A stretch of 64,000 bases of DNA from Albugo candida (lineage: Eukaryota > Oomycota > Peronosporomycetes > Albuginales): the NCBI GenBank assembly GCA_040437565.1, contig JBDOQK010000002.1, positions 930,001 to 994,000 on the forward strand, read 5' to 3'. The position numbers were made by a program, and so were the translations under genes. The notes under the pieces were generated by a model. The model saw nothing but the letters and a program-made list of their open reading frames with translations, had not been told where the DNA came from and did not search any database. Each line of letters starts with the position of its first letter. Positions within the stretch are counted from its first letter, which is position 1. This document shows, one piece after another, positions 32,259 to 44,700 of the stretch.

Positions 32259-35200
32259 TTATTGACTGCTGTCCAAAGCGGCTTGCAAGATAAATTCGAG
32301 CGATGTTGAAGCTACGACGATAGAATCGATTGTTTGGACAGTTTGAGCGTACAGCTGCTGAAAATCTTCAAGTTTTTGCTGGCAGCTTGAAATCCAAATG
32401 ACCCCTGTCTGAGTGATACGAATGTAGCAAGGAAGTACACGATGGATGTACTGTCGATAGTATGAGCCACGGCGCTTTCGAGTCCATCCAACATATTCGA
32501 TATGGATAATACGATACTCTTCACTTCGGCCAAACTGGTTGCTGGGGGTCAACTGAAGTCCTTGAGGACAAAAATTCAAGTGTTCTACGAGAGCACTTTC
32601 GAAAACACGCTGCTGTTGCTGGTCTTGCATTGCGATAAATATTGGACACAGGATCGGATGCATGTTCAAATTTGGTGAAATTCCGTAAGCGGGTACTTGG
32701 AGAAAATCGAGGCTCAATTGTTTCGCCCGTCGAGATAAACCAAGAATAAAGTCTTCCACCATGGAACTGCAACACACCATCCATTGTAATTCGATATGAT
32801 AGCATTGTGTGCTGGATAGTTCAGTGTCCAGCTTTAGCAAGATCCAATTTTGCCTACGTTTTTACAAAGCGATCTTTTGAGCGTTTATTGCAAATCAGTA
32901 TGAATCCACAACTGTACCGAGTCATAGTGTCATTTGAATGCAGAGGGATCTTGACCACTTGTTGACGCACTCGTTCAAAAGCGTCCTTGCCACTTGTACT
33001 CATACCAGCTCTCCATCCTACTCGAGTTTGAATTGTTGGAAACGTCGATGAATTGCCTGCTCTTGATTTGAGATAGTCATGAAATTTGGAAAATCGCTCC
33101 GTGTATTCTAGGATAGATTCTGAGCAAAGAATTAGTATCTTGTGCTTCTAATGCATCCTCAGAGATAGATATTCGTCTTACCTGCCCCAAATGGCGGCGG
33201 AAGGATGCAATACGTGATGCGTTTATACTTGATCACTTCGCTCATCTCATCATAATAGCCACATATCAGTTGGTCGAGATAGTTCCACGAGTATTCACTC
33301 CTAGAATATTTTCGGAATTCCTGGGTCGCTGCGAGAAATTTCTCGCAGACAGGTGACCATAATGAGTAGCGATACTCCATGATATCGACGTCTGAAAGAG
33401 CCACGGCTCGTTGCTGATACCGTTTCACATCAATCGTTTGAGCTTCTTGATTATACGTTATCTCATGTATTCGATGCCCCATACTCAAGCGAAATACACT
33501 ATCCTGCTTCTCGTTGGCAGCAGCGCCATCCACAATATTTTGAAAGGGAGAAATGCCTTCTTTTGTGACAAGTTGAAAATCCTGTGAAAAGCGCTGAGCG
33601 ATCATCTCCATTACTAGCTCACGATAATCCTGATATGTCTCTCCGCTCTGTTCGTCACGCTCTGGTAAAGTGATACTGTAAAATGACTCCGTGTAGTGCG
33701 CTTTCAGCTCCTTTGGACTTGGAAAGTAGTCGGTTGTGAGAGGTAATAGAGCTGGGAAGACTAAACTTTTCCACTGAAATGTCGTCCGAACAAGCTTGAA
33801 TGGATCTCTTTTGTTATAGAGCTGACTCCAGCGCCGATGGTTGCTGGTGAGTTGCTTATATAAATCGGCATGCGAACGAAATAAACTGTCGCTGGTAACA
33901 CCGTCGATTTTGTAACTATTTCCATAGCTGCTACCATACACTCCGCCTAATCCGATTGAGTGGTCCAAAAGTTCCGCATTCGGCAAGGAGCCAAAAGCAG
34001 ATTGCCTTCCATTAGTATCGTCATTTCTATATTTCAGTGCGCCTTTGCCAAGAGCTGCTGGTGATATCGAAAGCGCCAAAATACTCTCAGAGTAAGGGTG
34101 CGGTGATGGACCTTCATTTAGGATGCTTTCATTTCCTGGATGGTGCGAGTGATATTGATCACCTCCTTCCGTGCAGTAGTTCTCATAAATACTACTTCCA
34201 GCACTTGCAGCTACACTATGGCCAGGAGATCCACAATAGCTACCATGATGTACTCTCCTCCGTTGCGTATCTGCCACGGAATGAGTACTTGCTCGCATGC
34301 CAAGTGTGAGATGTGGGACATTGACAGCAGTAGTACCATGTGATTTTGCTCCCGAATTTGGGCGTTGTGGTGGCGATATCAATAAACGATCGTGGTCAGG
34401 AGTTTTCGGCGTTTGTAGAAAGAAATAGCCTTCCTTTCCCTCACAGTGCTGAAATATCTGATCATCATATCGCTGGAATCGCTGAAGCAATGACGTGTTA
34501 TCCGGAGGCGCGTAGTTATTTGGAGACATCAAAGAGGCTAGTGCAGATATATCGTCGTCATTCAAGTCGATGGATGGTGCTCTTGCTCTCAAAAAGTCTT
34601 CTTGAGCTTCTTTAACCTGCCATATGGCACTAATTCCATCAAAGCGCACGTCCTGATTCGACTTGTGCAAGGAATTATCTGAGTATGCAATCTTCTCTAT
34701 CGAGTCGTAAACTGATTTGAACTCGAAATCCGGGTGATCCTCGCTCGAGTGATGGAGATCTAGTAAATATTCCAATGAATGCGGTAACTGGGAGGATTTC
34801 AGATTCCTGATCATTTCTTTCTTCTTCATCATTCGACATAATGGAAGTGGCTCGAAACATCTATCTTGCATCGGTGAGCAGATATCACAATTCTCCGATA
34901 AATCATCATCAAGTCGGCAAGGATGGGATTGTAAAATGTCTTGTACAAATGTTACCGGTATCCATAATGGAACTACATGAGACGCCGGTTTCTCAAGTCG
35001 TCGGCAGCAATGCTTACACAGCTGTTGATTTCGTGGAAACGACATAGAGGTTACGGTGGGATGTACATCATGGAGTGTATCCATGGAGCCCGTCCTTGAT
35101 CTTCTCACTTGTGATACCGACTTAATAATTGCTTGATTTCCAGCACAGCTGCAGTAGTTGTTGTGCATTTGACTGGAGCTTGTGATGTTTGAGTCATCTT

Positions 35201-37058
35201 GTGTTTCTTTCGTGGTTGGGAAGGGATCAGTAGCAGCAACAGGCTGTTTGAATATGAATAGAGGACACCGATGCAATGGAGGAGAAGATAGGCAAATTAT
35301 ATCGATTCCGATCCCGTGATCCATCATTCGTTGTTCAGTGATCTCAGATAATTGTTTGTTCACTTTGAAAATCCCATTTCCTGCTGTAGCAATAACAACA
35401 TTCTGTCCCGTGCGAGCAAGATGGCGATCGATGTGGTGCTTATCAAAAATATTGAGCACAATATTAATCGCTTCGAGTAGATTGCCATCTTGTGCATTTG
35501 AGGGTACTCCGTCACGAGCATTTTGTTGTGACTGAGGATTCAAAGTGGTGGCTGATTGATTCTTCCAAAACTTTGGGGATCGCCACCCACAAACTCGAGG
35601 ATAATCATTCAATTCACATTTCAGCCTCACAAGCAGAGGCTGAACATCGGTGATAGTACTATCGAACACAACGACTTTGTAGAAATCTTGATACTTGCGA
35701 TTTTCTTCATCAACGCAAATGGGCAAAGATGCTACAGCAGGTCTGTCGGAAGCCGTGGTGGTGCAGCGTATTTCTGGATTATGATGCACATCTTGTGAGT
35801 TCGCACGTTGAATCTCCTTCTTCTTTAAGGCAACATTTTCATTTTTGAATAGTGACCTGGAAGACTTCTGAAAAGCATTTTCAGCGCTACTTTCATTCCC
35901 TTCTGTTTCATCTTCTGGATAGTAACTTCGAGCGAAGAAAAGAATCGTCAAACTATGAGACACTTTGTGTCGAATCCATTTCTGTAAAACATGATGAACT
36001 ACATTTACCAGGATTTCTAGATACATGTAGCCAGAATTTGCGAGATCCCATAGCTCCGGGCTGATTTGGATCAGCCACATGACACGCGAGGTTTTTGATC
36101 TTAAAGAAAGCTTCGTGCGCTCTGAAATAACGCCACTCACGACCTGTTCTTCATTTTTTGACGCATGAACGTCCATGACTTGCCAACGTGTACCATGAAC
36201 GCGAACATTCTTCCCCACCGAAACGGGCTTCCCGGTCACTGAACGTTTCAAATACCATAAATCTCGACGCGAAATGAATTGGTCTTTGAGTGAAATTTCT
36301 ACAAACTCTGCTTCTACTTGATTTTTTGGTACAAAACGAATGACGACATCTTTGAATGGTTGCAGATTGAAGAAAGTAGCGATTTCTTTCAAAATGCTAA
36401 CTTGCACCTTTCCCTTTAGCGTCAAAGTATGTGTGTTGTGCGGTATTTCCAGCAGCAAATGATTACGTGGGTCTTTTTCCGCTTGATTGTGAAGCGATGG
36501 ATAAGGAAAAGCGTTTTTACGTCGCGAAGAATCTGTACGTGCCTTTGTTCCTCCAGAATTCATGATACTATTCGTAGTGCTATTTTGATTTGTTGAATGA
36601 CTGGATCCGATGCAATTTGTGCTTGTTCCACACGGTAGATCGTCTTCCGAATTGCTTCTTACATATTCGTCTGACGGATGAAACACCTCAATGACATATT
36701 CATTCCAGGGAATCTCTTTGAGAATAGAAAAATGTTCAGGACTTAGAATTATCTCCTGACCAGAATGAAACTCGTGGCCGTGAACATGTAAATTGAAAAC
36801 GCCTGCTGTTATTTGTGCGTTTGAATACTTGTACGAGCCACAAGACGTCTGTTTATCTTCGTGCAGCACAGGTTTGGTATAAGTTGGTAACGCATCCAAT
36901 TGTGAGCTGTGCCCTTGTCTGTCAATTTTCGGTACTGGCTGGAACGCGTTAGACGAACAGTCGTCAGTCTTCCCTGGATTTCGAGAATCGCTTCCGTCCG
37001 CGCCCTGCGCCGTCAACTTGGTTCTAGTTCTTTTTTTCCGATCCCAACGTCGACTCAT
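32259..37058 (-). CDS. IML1: GATOR1 subunit Iml1/DEPDC5, 3 exons
   Basis: Exons 33182-37058, 32918-33119 and 32259-32853; introns 62 and 64 bp; 4674 nt, 1557 residues, close to DEPDC5 (about 1600). Iml1 features: NTHTLTLKGKVQVSILKEIA and QFISRRDLWYLKRSVTGKPV near residues 210-280, the structured domain with VMWLIQISPELWDLA, the DVQPLLVRLKCEL region, and a C-terminal part where RQNWILLKLD leads into HIELQWMVCCSSMVEDFI. GATOR1 is the RagA/Gtr1 GTPase-activating complex that shuts TORC1 off at the lysosome or vacuole when amino acids are short. Between PLHSNDTMTR and the C-terminal domain I find no room for the DEP domain that gives the human protein its name. Confidence 0.87.
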
Positions 37059-37441
37059 GCTGATAAGTCGATTTTATCCAATCCGACTCTGTCAGCATAG
37101 CGCTGAGGATGAGAATCCATGTGTAAGCGCATCACTATCAGCCGTGTAAGGGTGATGTATCGCGCTACTTTTATACAAGCCGCGTGGTTTGGTGAAGCAG
37201 TGGTAGATGTTACACGATTAATCCGCACACTTAATAGCATGATTATTATCTGAATAGAAAATTATTGCTTCAGTTCTCAAGATAATCTGCTTTCGCTATT
37301 CATTTATCCGCAGTTTTTAGTGAACAAAGAAACGAAAAGCTTTTGCACCGTAACACGGCGCCATTTCAGGGAATGATATTCCAAATGGGAGGACAGTATA
37401 CTTTCGTACACTTTCTGTCACGGTATACGCCACCTGAGTGA
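37059..37441. other. Divergent promoter region between IML1 and a coiled-coil gene
   Basis: About 380 bp with no supported gene. It separates two divergent starts, so both promoters should lie here. Confidence 0.5.
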
Positions 37442-38970
37442 ATGGAAAGACAAATGTGGCCTGCAGAGTTGCTTCAGGAGCTGCGAATGACTCTACTATT
37501 GCTCAATGCAAGCGTTCAGCTGCAATACCTGCAAACATTTAAGCGATGCGACGAATTGAGTTTGCTTCTACAATTTATAAAAAATAACGAGAAGGCTCAG
37601 ATTTCCGCTCTACAAGCCAAGGAATTGTTGGCAAGGAAGAAACGCATAGAAGAAGAGAAATTTCAGCATGCATTGCGGTCAGCTGTTGAACGGGCGCAGA
37701 ATATACGAAAGAAATTCCACAGCGACCAAACTAGCAAAGGTAAACAGACGGCACTACGTGATTTTTCAGAAACGAAAGCCGTAGAAGAGCGAAATACTCT
37801 GCCGAGTGACACGGCAGTAAGTTGCAACGCAATGGGCAGCTCGGAGGTTAATGAAATATCAGGCATTGTAAAGCTCAGAATTCCGTCAAAAATGAATGCT
37901 TTGATAAACGAATACGAGAGCAAGACGGCTAATAAACCCATGCAGCAACTTCGGGCTCGTTTTATACGGCAACTAACTTGGGATACTTCGCATCTAAATG
38001 GTGCTGACAATGTGGAGATTACTCAACAGCATTTGCAGGAGGTTCTAAGAATGAAAATCCAGCACCTTACCGTTCTTTTGCAGACGAAGGTCGATTCGAA
38101 AACTTTGAAAAATGCTTTACAAGGCGACANNNNNNNNNNNNNNNNNNNNNNNNNNNNNNNNNNNNNNNNNNNNNNNNNNNNNNNNNNNNNNNNNNNNNNN
38201 NNNNNNNNNNNNNNNNNNNNNNNNNNNNNACCTTACCGTTCTTTTGCAGACGAAGGTCGATTCGAAAACTTTGAAAAATGCTTTACAAGGCGACAAAGCG
38301 TCTAAAATATTTCCTACTTACCAGAGACTGGAGCAGGTTTGACGGTAATCCGATCATTTGCCAAGGAGCTCATCATTGATTTCATAGGCAAAAACACTTT
38401 CCAAGCAGCTGGGAAATCAAGTCCATGGTTTGGCGAATCGGATTGCTCGACGACCTGTGTTGTCAACGGTATGGCTATTGTATTGTCTGGCTCAGCATGA
38501 GACGTATCCAAGTTGTATTATAGGTAGCTCGAGACCATCTAGAAAAGCAGCTTGCTGCACTTCGTGAATGTGAGGATACAGAAGTTGATCATAACGAGGC
38601 CAAAATGCTGTTCTCACAATTACAAGCAAACGGGGCTTTGGCAGAAGAATCAAAAAATCAAATATCTGAGAAATTACAGTCTTTTGTGGCCGATGATTGC
38701 TATGGATCAAGTTTGACACTTTCAGAATTGGAGAAAACATGTCCCATCAATATTGATGATGTAGTTGCGAGAGAAGTTGGTCAAGCTGTGTACGATCTCC
38801 TTATGTCTACAAAAGTCAAGCTGAATGAAAGCACCAACACTCTCTTGTCAGAATTGGATCGGCGAAATGTACTGCTTATCTGTCAGCTGGCGGATTCTTT
38901 GGTCGGGTGCAAAGGGAAGAGGATACGTTCTTTGATTGATAAAACACAATCCGACATCGATGTATGCTAA
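37442..38970 (+). CDS. Coiled-coil protein, 3 exons, 418 residues, function unknown
   Basis: Exons 37442-38336 (including a 166-bp gap-plus-overlap to be removed), 38388-38468 and 38524-38970, introns 51 and 55 bp. After correction the first exon is 729 nt and the total closes in frame at 418 residues. It starts MERQMWPAELLQELRMTLLL, has a Lys/Glu-rich helix (AKELLARKKRIEEEKFQHAL), a middle helix-turn region, and a second helical part (LDHLEKQLAALREC is formed in the last exon). The 81-bp middle exon encodes AKTLSKQLGNQVHGLANR. No conserved domain is recognised. Context among cytoskeletal genes is suggestive only. Confidence 0.7.
38130..38229. other. Assembly gap (100 N) with 66-bp overlap, inside a coding exon
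   Basis: 38064-38129 recurs at 38230-38295. Removing 166 bp restores the frame of the 418-residue coiled-coil protein. Confidence 0.95.
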
Positions 38971-39091
38971 GCAAGATATTGATTGCATCCATTATATAGT
39001 AAATCATTCAGTAGAAGCGTTGCAAATGCGTTGTCTTACACAAAGCTTTTGTACCATTGTGGAGTTTGATATCACTGCTTCATATTTGTAA

Positions 39092-40352
39092 TCAATGATG
39101 TCGAGATGGGCTTCGACTTCGACTCTGACTTTCGCTGCGACTTTCGCTGTGGCTTCGCGATCGTCGATGACGACGCCGACTGTGATGGCGATCTCGATGA
39201 CGGTTTCGATCTCGGTCTCGTTTTGGATCTCGGCGATCTTGGTCTCGTTCTCGGTTCCAGCCTCGTTCACGTTGACCTCGGTCACGTTGACTTCGATCTG
39301 GATTTCTCAACCGATCCCGTCCGTGACCATGCGATCGACCAGAATGCTCGTCAGGTCTACATATTGAGATTCTTTCAGCACAATGTTCCGATGAGTCAAT
39401 ACTAAGTACGAGCCTACCGTCTTGATATAGAACGAGAATGACGATCTTCAAGCTTTGATTTTGGAGCTTCTTTAACTTCCTGGATGCATGGTTCCATAAC
39501 TGTGTCTTCTTTTTTTTCAACAACTTCGACTGGCGGAGGATTCGTAGATTGACGGCGCTGTTGTTGACGCAACTCGGCGATTTCTTCGACCTTCTTTCGA
39601 ATTTGTAGATATCCTAAGTGCAATTTACCACCAAAGTGATTTGCTAATCGACGATCACTATCAAAAATGCTTAAGAAAGCGCCACAAACATCACAAACAC
39701 GCAGTTTTTGATTTACATCTGTACTGGCTAATGGATTTCTTGGTAGTAATTCCGATAGCCCCGGTGTTTTTATTTCTAATCCTCCTTTCCTATAATCAGG
39801 AGGACGAATTCCAACTCCTTGAACTGATCGGAGCATGGCATTGGCTTGTGCATCAGCTTTTTTCTGCTTGAGATCTTCCACTTTTTCCATCAATTCCATA
39901 GATAGATCTACTTGCCCCTCATTTCCGGCTTCCTCGGCCTTAAGCATAGCTTCTTGGATTTCAGCGGTAATTTCAAGTACTTCTTTGCAATTTTCAACGT
40001 CCATTAAGGATGGAGCCTTAGAACCTTCCTGTTCTTCCAATCGTTTTTGCGCTCGGTAAATCTTTTTATCCAGATCGGATATGAATCTCAGCAACTCTCT
40101 TTCTAACTCATACTCATATCCTGAGCTTTTATTGGTATCCTTTTCATATTTTGTTCGTAAATTTGATAGATGTAACTTCGGACATTCTCCCAAATCCATC
40201 TTTGTATTTTGAAATAATTCATGTGGGCATAGTCCGCACAAGAAATACTTACAGACACGTCTGTCTCTGTAATCTCTTATTTCGTCATTCGGTTTATCTC
40301 CGTCGCGATTTCTCCCCATTAACTCATCGAGCAGTGCACGTTGCGCATCCAT
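39092..40352 (-). CDS. LUC7L: LUC7-like U1 snRNP-associated splicing factor, 2 exons
   Basis: Exons 39418-40352 and 39092-39356 with a 61-bp intron; 399 residues. The start MDAQRALLDELMGRNRDGD is typical of LUC7. The first zinc finger (CCCH) spans CKYFLCGLCPHELFQNT to CPKLH, the central helical pair follows (ELMEKVEDLKQKKADAQ), and the second C2H2 finger reads CDVCGAFLSIFDSDRRLANH. The second exon encodes a basic Arg-Asp/Arg-Ser tail (RDRDRNRHRDRHHSRRRHRR), usual in metazoan LUC7L proteins. LUC7 proteins sit on U1 snRNP and tune 5' splice-site choice, which is of interest in a genome with introns this short and with GC donors. Confidence 0.92.
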
Positions 40353-40816
40353 TCTAAGGGTTTGTTTCCTTTTGATTCAATGGTGCAGCAGCGTACCTTA
40401 TACACTTCCGTTGCCTAGATGCGAACTTACGTTATGTTCGACTTGAATTTACAGGATGATACATACTGTTGATCAGATGCTTGCAATTGTGAAGTAGATA
40501 TGATAAACAGGGCACAGGAATTGAGGTAGTATCAAGAATAGGACCAGTTCGGTAAAAAGGTCATTCTGTGCACATAATCGCTGAAGTTACGCAGCAATTT
40601 TTTTTTATTGTAACTTTTTCACAATTAGATAATTCCGTCCAACTGGTAAATAGCGCCGCGTTGTATTGCAACGTATTGTGTCTCGAAATCACATCCAAAG
40701 CATTAGAACTTTCAAAAACGTCATCGGAATTATCTCATTAATGTCAAGTTAGATATCTACGAGCATTCAGATATTATCCAATCGTGTTGGAGGAAGCGTA
40801 TAATCAGGAAATAAAT
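40353..40816. other. Divergent promoter region, LUC7-like and YIPF6
   Basis: About 460 bp without a supported gene between two divergent starts; it contains a nine-T run near 40600. Confidence 0.5.
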
Positions 40817-41721
40817 ATGAAAGACCAAGTCGAGACAAATCCATCTTCGGGCATGCTGACAAATATCGAGAATACCCTTGATGAGCCAGTATCAGTGACA
40901 ATAGTATGTACATGAAAATTGAAAAACAGATGTGATTATAGCCGTAATGCTCACACATATGAACGAATTTTTCAGTTGCGGGATGTGAATTTGGTGGCAG
41001 GCAAGCTAAAGGTAGTCTTAATGCCAAGGAATACATCCGACGATACTTTGAAGGCGCTTCGAGACTGTACGTGTAGACAGCTTTGACTCTGTTGACTATT
41101 AACAGAGTATTGATTCTCCTGTAGGGGATCTTTGGGGTCCACTTATGCTCTGTCTATCATTGTCCATGTAGGAAGAGCGTAGTACTCGTTTACAACTGCT
41201 TGACTTACATCTCTCTGATTAGTATGCTGAGTTTTACTGCACCGTTGGATCAATCGGCTATGGTTTTCACTGGCGTGTTCGTGGTCGTTTGGGTCGGCGC
41301 AGCTATAGTTACGATCAATGCTCAGCTTCTTGGAAGTGCAATGTCAGTTCACATGGAAACGATCACTTTTATGATTTCATGATTTTTTTTCTATTTGAAG
41401 CTCCTTTTTCCAGAGCATATGCGTTCTGGGTTATTGTATTTTCCCGTTGAATATCGCGACTCTGGTATGCATGCTTCTCCGTGCGATTGCATCGCACTTG
41501 ATCATACGGTTAATGATCGTGACGGTGGGATTTCTATGGTCAACTCGAGGTAGCCTAATTCGACAGCATCACGCATTTGAATTGTTTTACGAGATACTGT
41601 TTCTTTTGTAGCGTCAGTCGTGTTCATGTCCAAAATGGTTCCTCCGAATCGGAAAGCACTTACCGTGTATCCCGTGTTGCTATTTTATATGTTCATCTCG
41701 TGGATGGTTCTTATACAATAA
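40817..41721 (+). CDS. YIPF6: YIPF6/Yip-family Golgi membrane protein, 6 exons
   Basis: Exons 40817-40903, 40976-41066, 41125-41167, 41223-41342, 41401-41549, 41612-41721, sum 600 nt, 199 residues. The largest exon is 149 bp, so no long open frame marks this gene. The spliced protein aligns by eye with human YIPF6: KVVLMPRNTSDDTLKALRDW, DLWGPLMLCL, VWVGAAIVTINAQLLGSAIS, FFQSICVLGYCIFPL, then PPNRKALTVYPVLLFY. Four or five membrane helices follow a short acidic N-terminus. Yip proteins cycle through the early secretory pathway and bind Rab GTPases or shape Golgi membranes. The matching of exon junctions to conserved residues (the DW of DWDLWG, the I of AISFF) makes the model reliable. Confidence 0.93.
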
Positions 41722-41798
41722 TGCAACGCTAGTATTACGTACAGTGTCATGCTTTGCACATAGAGTACAATGCTGTAGAAATGATTGCTCCCATTCAA

Positions 41799-44700
41799 TC
41801 ATTTGGATGTACGTTCTGTATGAGCAGCGGCATTCTTTTTGCTTTGGAATTTTGTACGTTTTCGCTTCAGCCGAATTTGAGGGATGCTAGTATCTTCAAG
41901 TTGATTTTCGTCTTGACCGACATTATCAGGCTTAATTTCTTCAGTCTCATCTCGTGACTGGTCGATGCTTTTGTCTACTGCAAAGTGTGAGTTCTCATTT
42001 ATCTCTATTGCGTTTTGCTTGACTTGATTGCTCGGTGATGCTGGGGTTGAAGTGATTTTTGCATTAGTAGGCTCGTGACGTGATTTCTTTCGGTTCTTCT
42101 GGGGTGAGAAAAGCATGGTATCAAGGTCATTATCGTGCGGTTCAGATGGAAGGTCTCTTCTCCGACGTCGATTGCGCGAATCTTGAGAGCTTTTTTGCTT
42201 GATTGGTGTATTGGCCATTGCGGCTGCAACATCATCAACAGAAATTTCCATTGGCTGCAAACTGCTTCTTCGATTTGTCGAGGAAGTTGGTCCGATAGGA
42301 CGTTGTGTGATGGGGCTCGCGTGAGATTGCCTGCTTTTCTGCTGAAGCTCATATTGACGCAAATCATACTCAATCTCAACAGCCATCTGAGGATCCGCAC
42401 TGAGAATATCTTTCACTTCTTTTCGATACAATCTGAACAATTGATGAGTGTAATACAATAAATATCGCATCAATGGGCTTCGTTTCGATTCCAGCTTGTG
42501 CTTGAGTCCAATCAATAAGGGCACAACATTTTCCAGGAAATTCTTCTTGGAAAGTTTCGACAGCAACTTTCCCTTGGCCGCTGCAACTTTGGATGACACT
42601 GGTTGATCTTCTTCCAATTCGTCACCACCTTCGACATCACCATCACCTTTGTCTTTGTCACCACTCATTTTTATACTTGGTAGACATAGCACCAGAAAGG
42701 TGTCCTTCAGAACAGCTTCTACTCCCGTGTCTGTCATCTCTGAGGGATTACTGCACAATTGCAACCGATCATCGATGACCTCATCCAGTATCTCTGTGCA
42801 CAATTGCATTGATATGCGCAGTTTCTGCTCGTCTTCCATATGATCCAGCAAAAAATTGTATACGTACATTCGCTTCGGCAGCAATGAGGGACCCACGAGA
42901 GCGTACTTTGCCTCCACTTCAGGATCGACATTGTCAGTGGCAAATTGTTTCTGCTTGCATGCGTTGAAGACGAAAAGAAGCTCAACAAACTTGCTTGTGA
43001 ACAAATGTGGCATCTTCCTCAGCATTGGTCCGCGTAAAATTTGCCGTGCCAGAGATGCTATCTCCTCACAGTCATCCACCAAACTCCGAAAAAAGTATCG
43101 ATGTAACGCATCTTTCCACTTGATAAAGTCCTGTAGAATCAACTGAGAGAATAGTAGCAGCGCATTCCGTCGAACGAGTGGACTGGAATCCAATATGGAC
43201 GATCCAATTGTTGGAACGTAAATGTCGATCAGTCCCGTGTAACGCACGCACAGATCTCCGAGTATGAGCAGTACGTTGGACCGAATCTCTTGTTCTGGGC
43301 TGGTTCGGAGCTCTCGTAACAACATCGTCACACAGCTTTTAGAAAATTCTTCGTCACGTAGACAGAGTTTGCCAAGCGTCAAAAACGCACATACGCGTAC
43401 AGTTTTCGGCACCTTCACTGTGACTTCTGCAGCATCTTGTTGAGATTTGTGTAACGGGCGTAATTCGGGGGAGAGGTACAGCTGAACTATCGACTTGGTC
43501 GTGTCAGAAATGGGCAGTAAGGCTGTGTTCGATGAATCTTCGATCTAAAAACATCGATCAGTACTTTTCAGAGATGTCAAATGAACACTTGCCTTGTCAC
43601 CTTCTTTATTCAAATCCAACACAACCATTTCTCCTAAACATACGAGCTGTTTTTCAACAAGGACAGAATTCTCGACGATAGTGTTTGGATGATATTGAGC
43701 GTGTGATTGCAGATTTTCTTCGCACAAACAAAGCAGTTTCGAACTCCAAGCGCGATTGATTTCCAGCCCTTGTTCCGAATTCGGAGCTTTTGCTTTGCAC
43801 ATGTGACTTAGAGCGTACACTGCATCCATAATAATGTTGACTGGGGCTGCAAAGGTCAGTAGAGACGTCATGATACTGTCTGCGATGCGTGTAGCATCAC
43901 CAGCATCCATTAGAGAAGCCAATGTGGCGATCACACGCAATATACGCTTTGCTCCTTCAGTGAATTCTGAACGAAGCTCGCCCTTCTGCAACATATCCCA
44001 GCAAGCCACCACCGTTTCCAAGTAATCTGTTCGTTCAGCATCACTTTCCGGCATTACATTGTTTCCGAATCGAGTGACTTCTTCTAGAATACTCCAACCA
44101 AAATTCCAATACAAGTTCAGCATATCCGTCGAATAGTCTTTTCTTGTGATACTTAGTTTGACTGCATACATACTGACTGTGATGAGACGATGTTGGTCGA
44201 CTAAGGATTGCTCAATCAGTAAGCGAATTGTCCGTTGGATACATCGGAGCATTGAGGCATCGATATCTTTGACTAGCTGCCAGATAAAAGTTGTGCATGA
44301 AGCTTGCTGAGAAAACTCACGATACCATTGAAACATCTGCTCACAAATGACTGAATTTCCGGCTTCTAAAATGCGTTTTCGCACGCTTACTTCTGAATCA
44401 GCGCATAAGGGAAGGACTCCTGTCAGCCATATTTTTTGAGCATTACTATTGTTGGAGTTCTTCATCAAAATATGTGTCAATGACTTGACTGTCTGAGCTC
44501 GAACGAGCACAGAAGTATCGCTGCATCGCGCTCGAAGCTGGAATAGGAGGTCCTGGTTACCCGAGTCCAGCTGGACTAGATTTGCGACAACTAGTGCCTC
44601 TAGAGCTTGTACGGCAGCCCGTCGGACTGACATTTTGTCGTCGTTCAAACTTATTCGGAACAGAGCGATNNNNNNNNNNNNNNNNNNNNNNNNNNNNNNN

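Noticed and set aside
39106-39405. Asp/Phe/Gly-rich plus-strand frame that looks like a low-complexity protein
   Set aside because: Mirror of the Arg-Asp/Arg-Ser tail of the LUC7-like protein.
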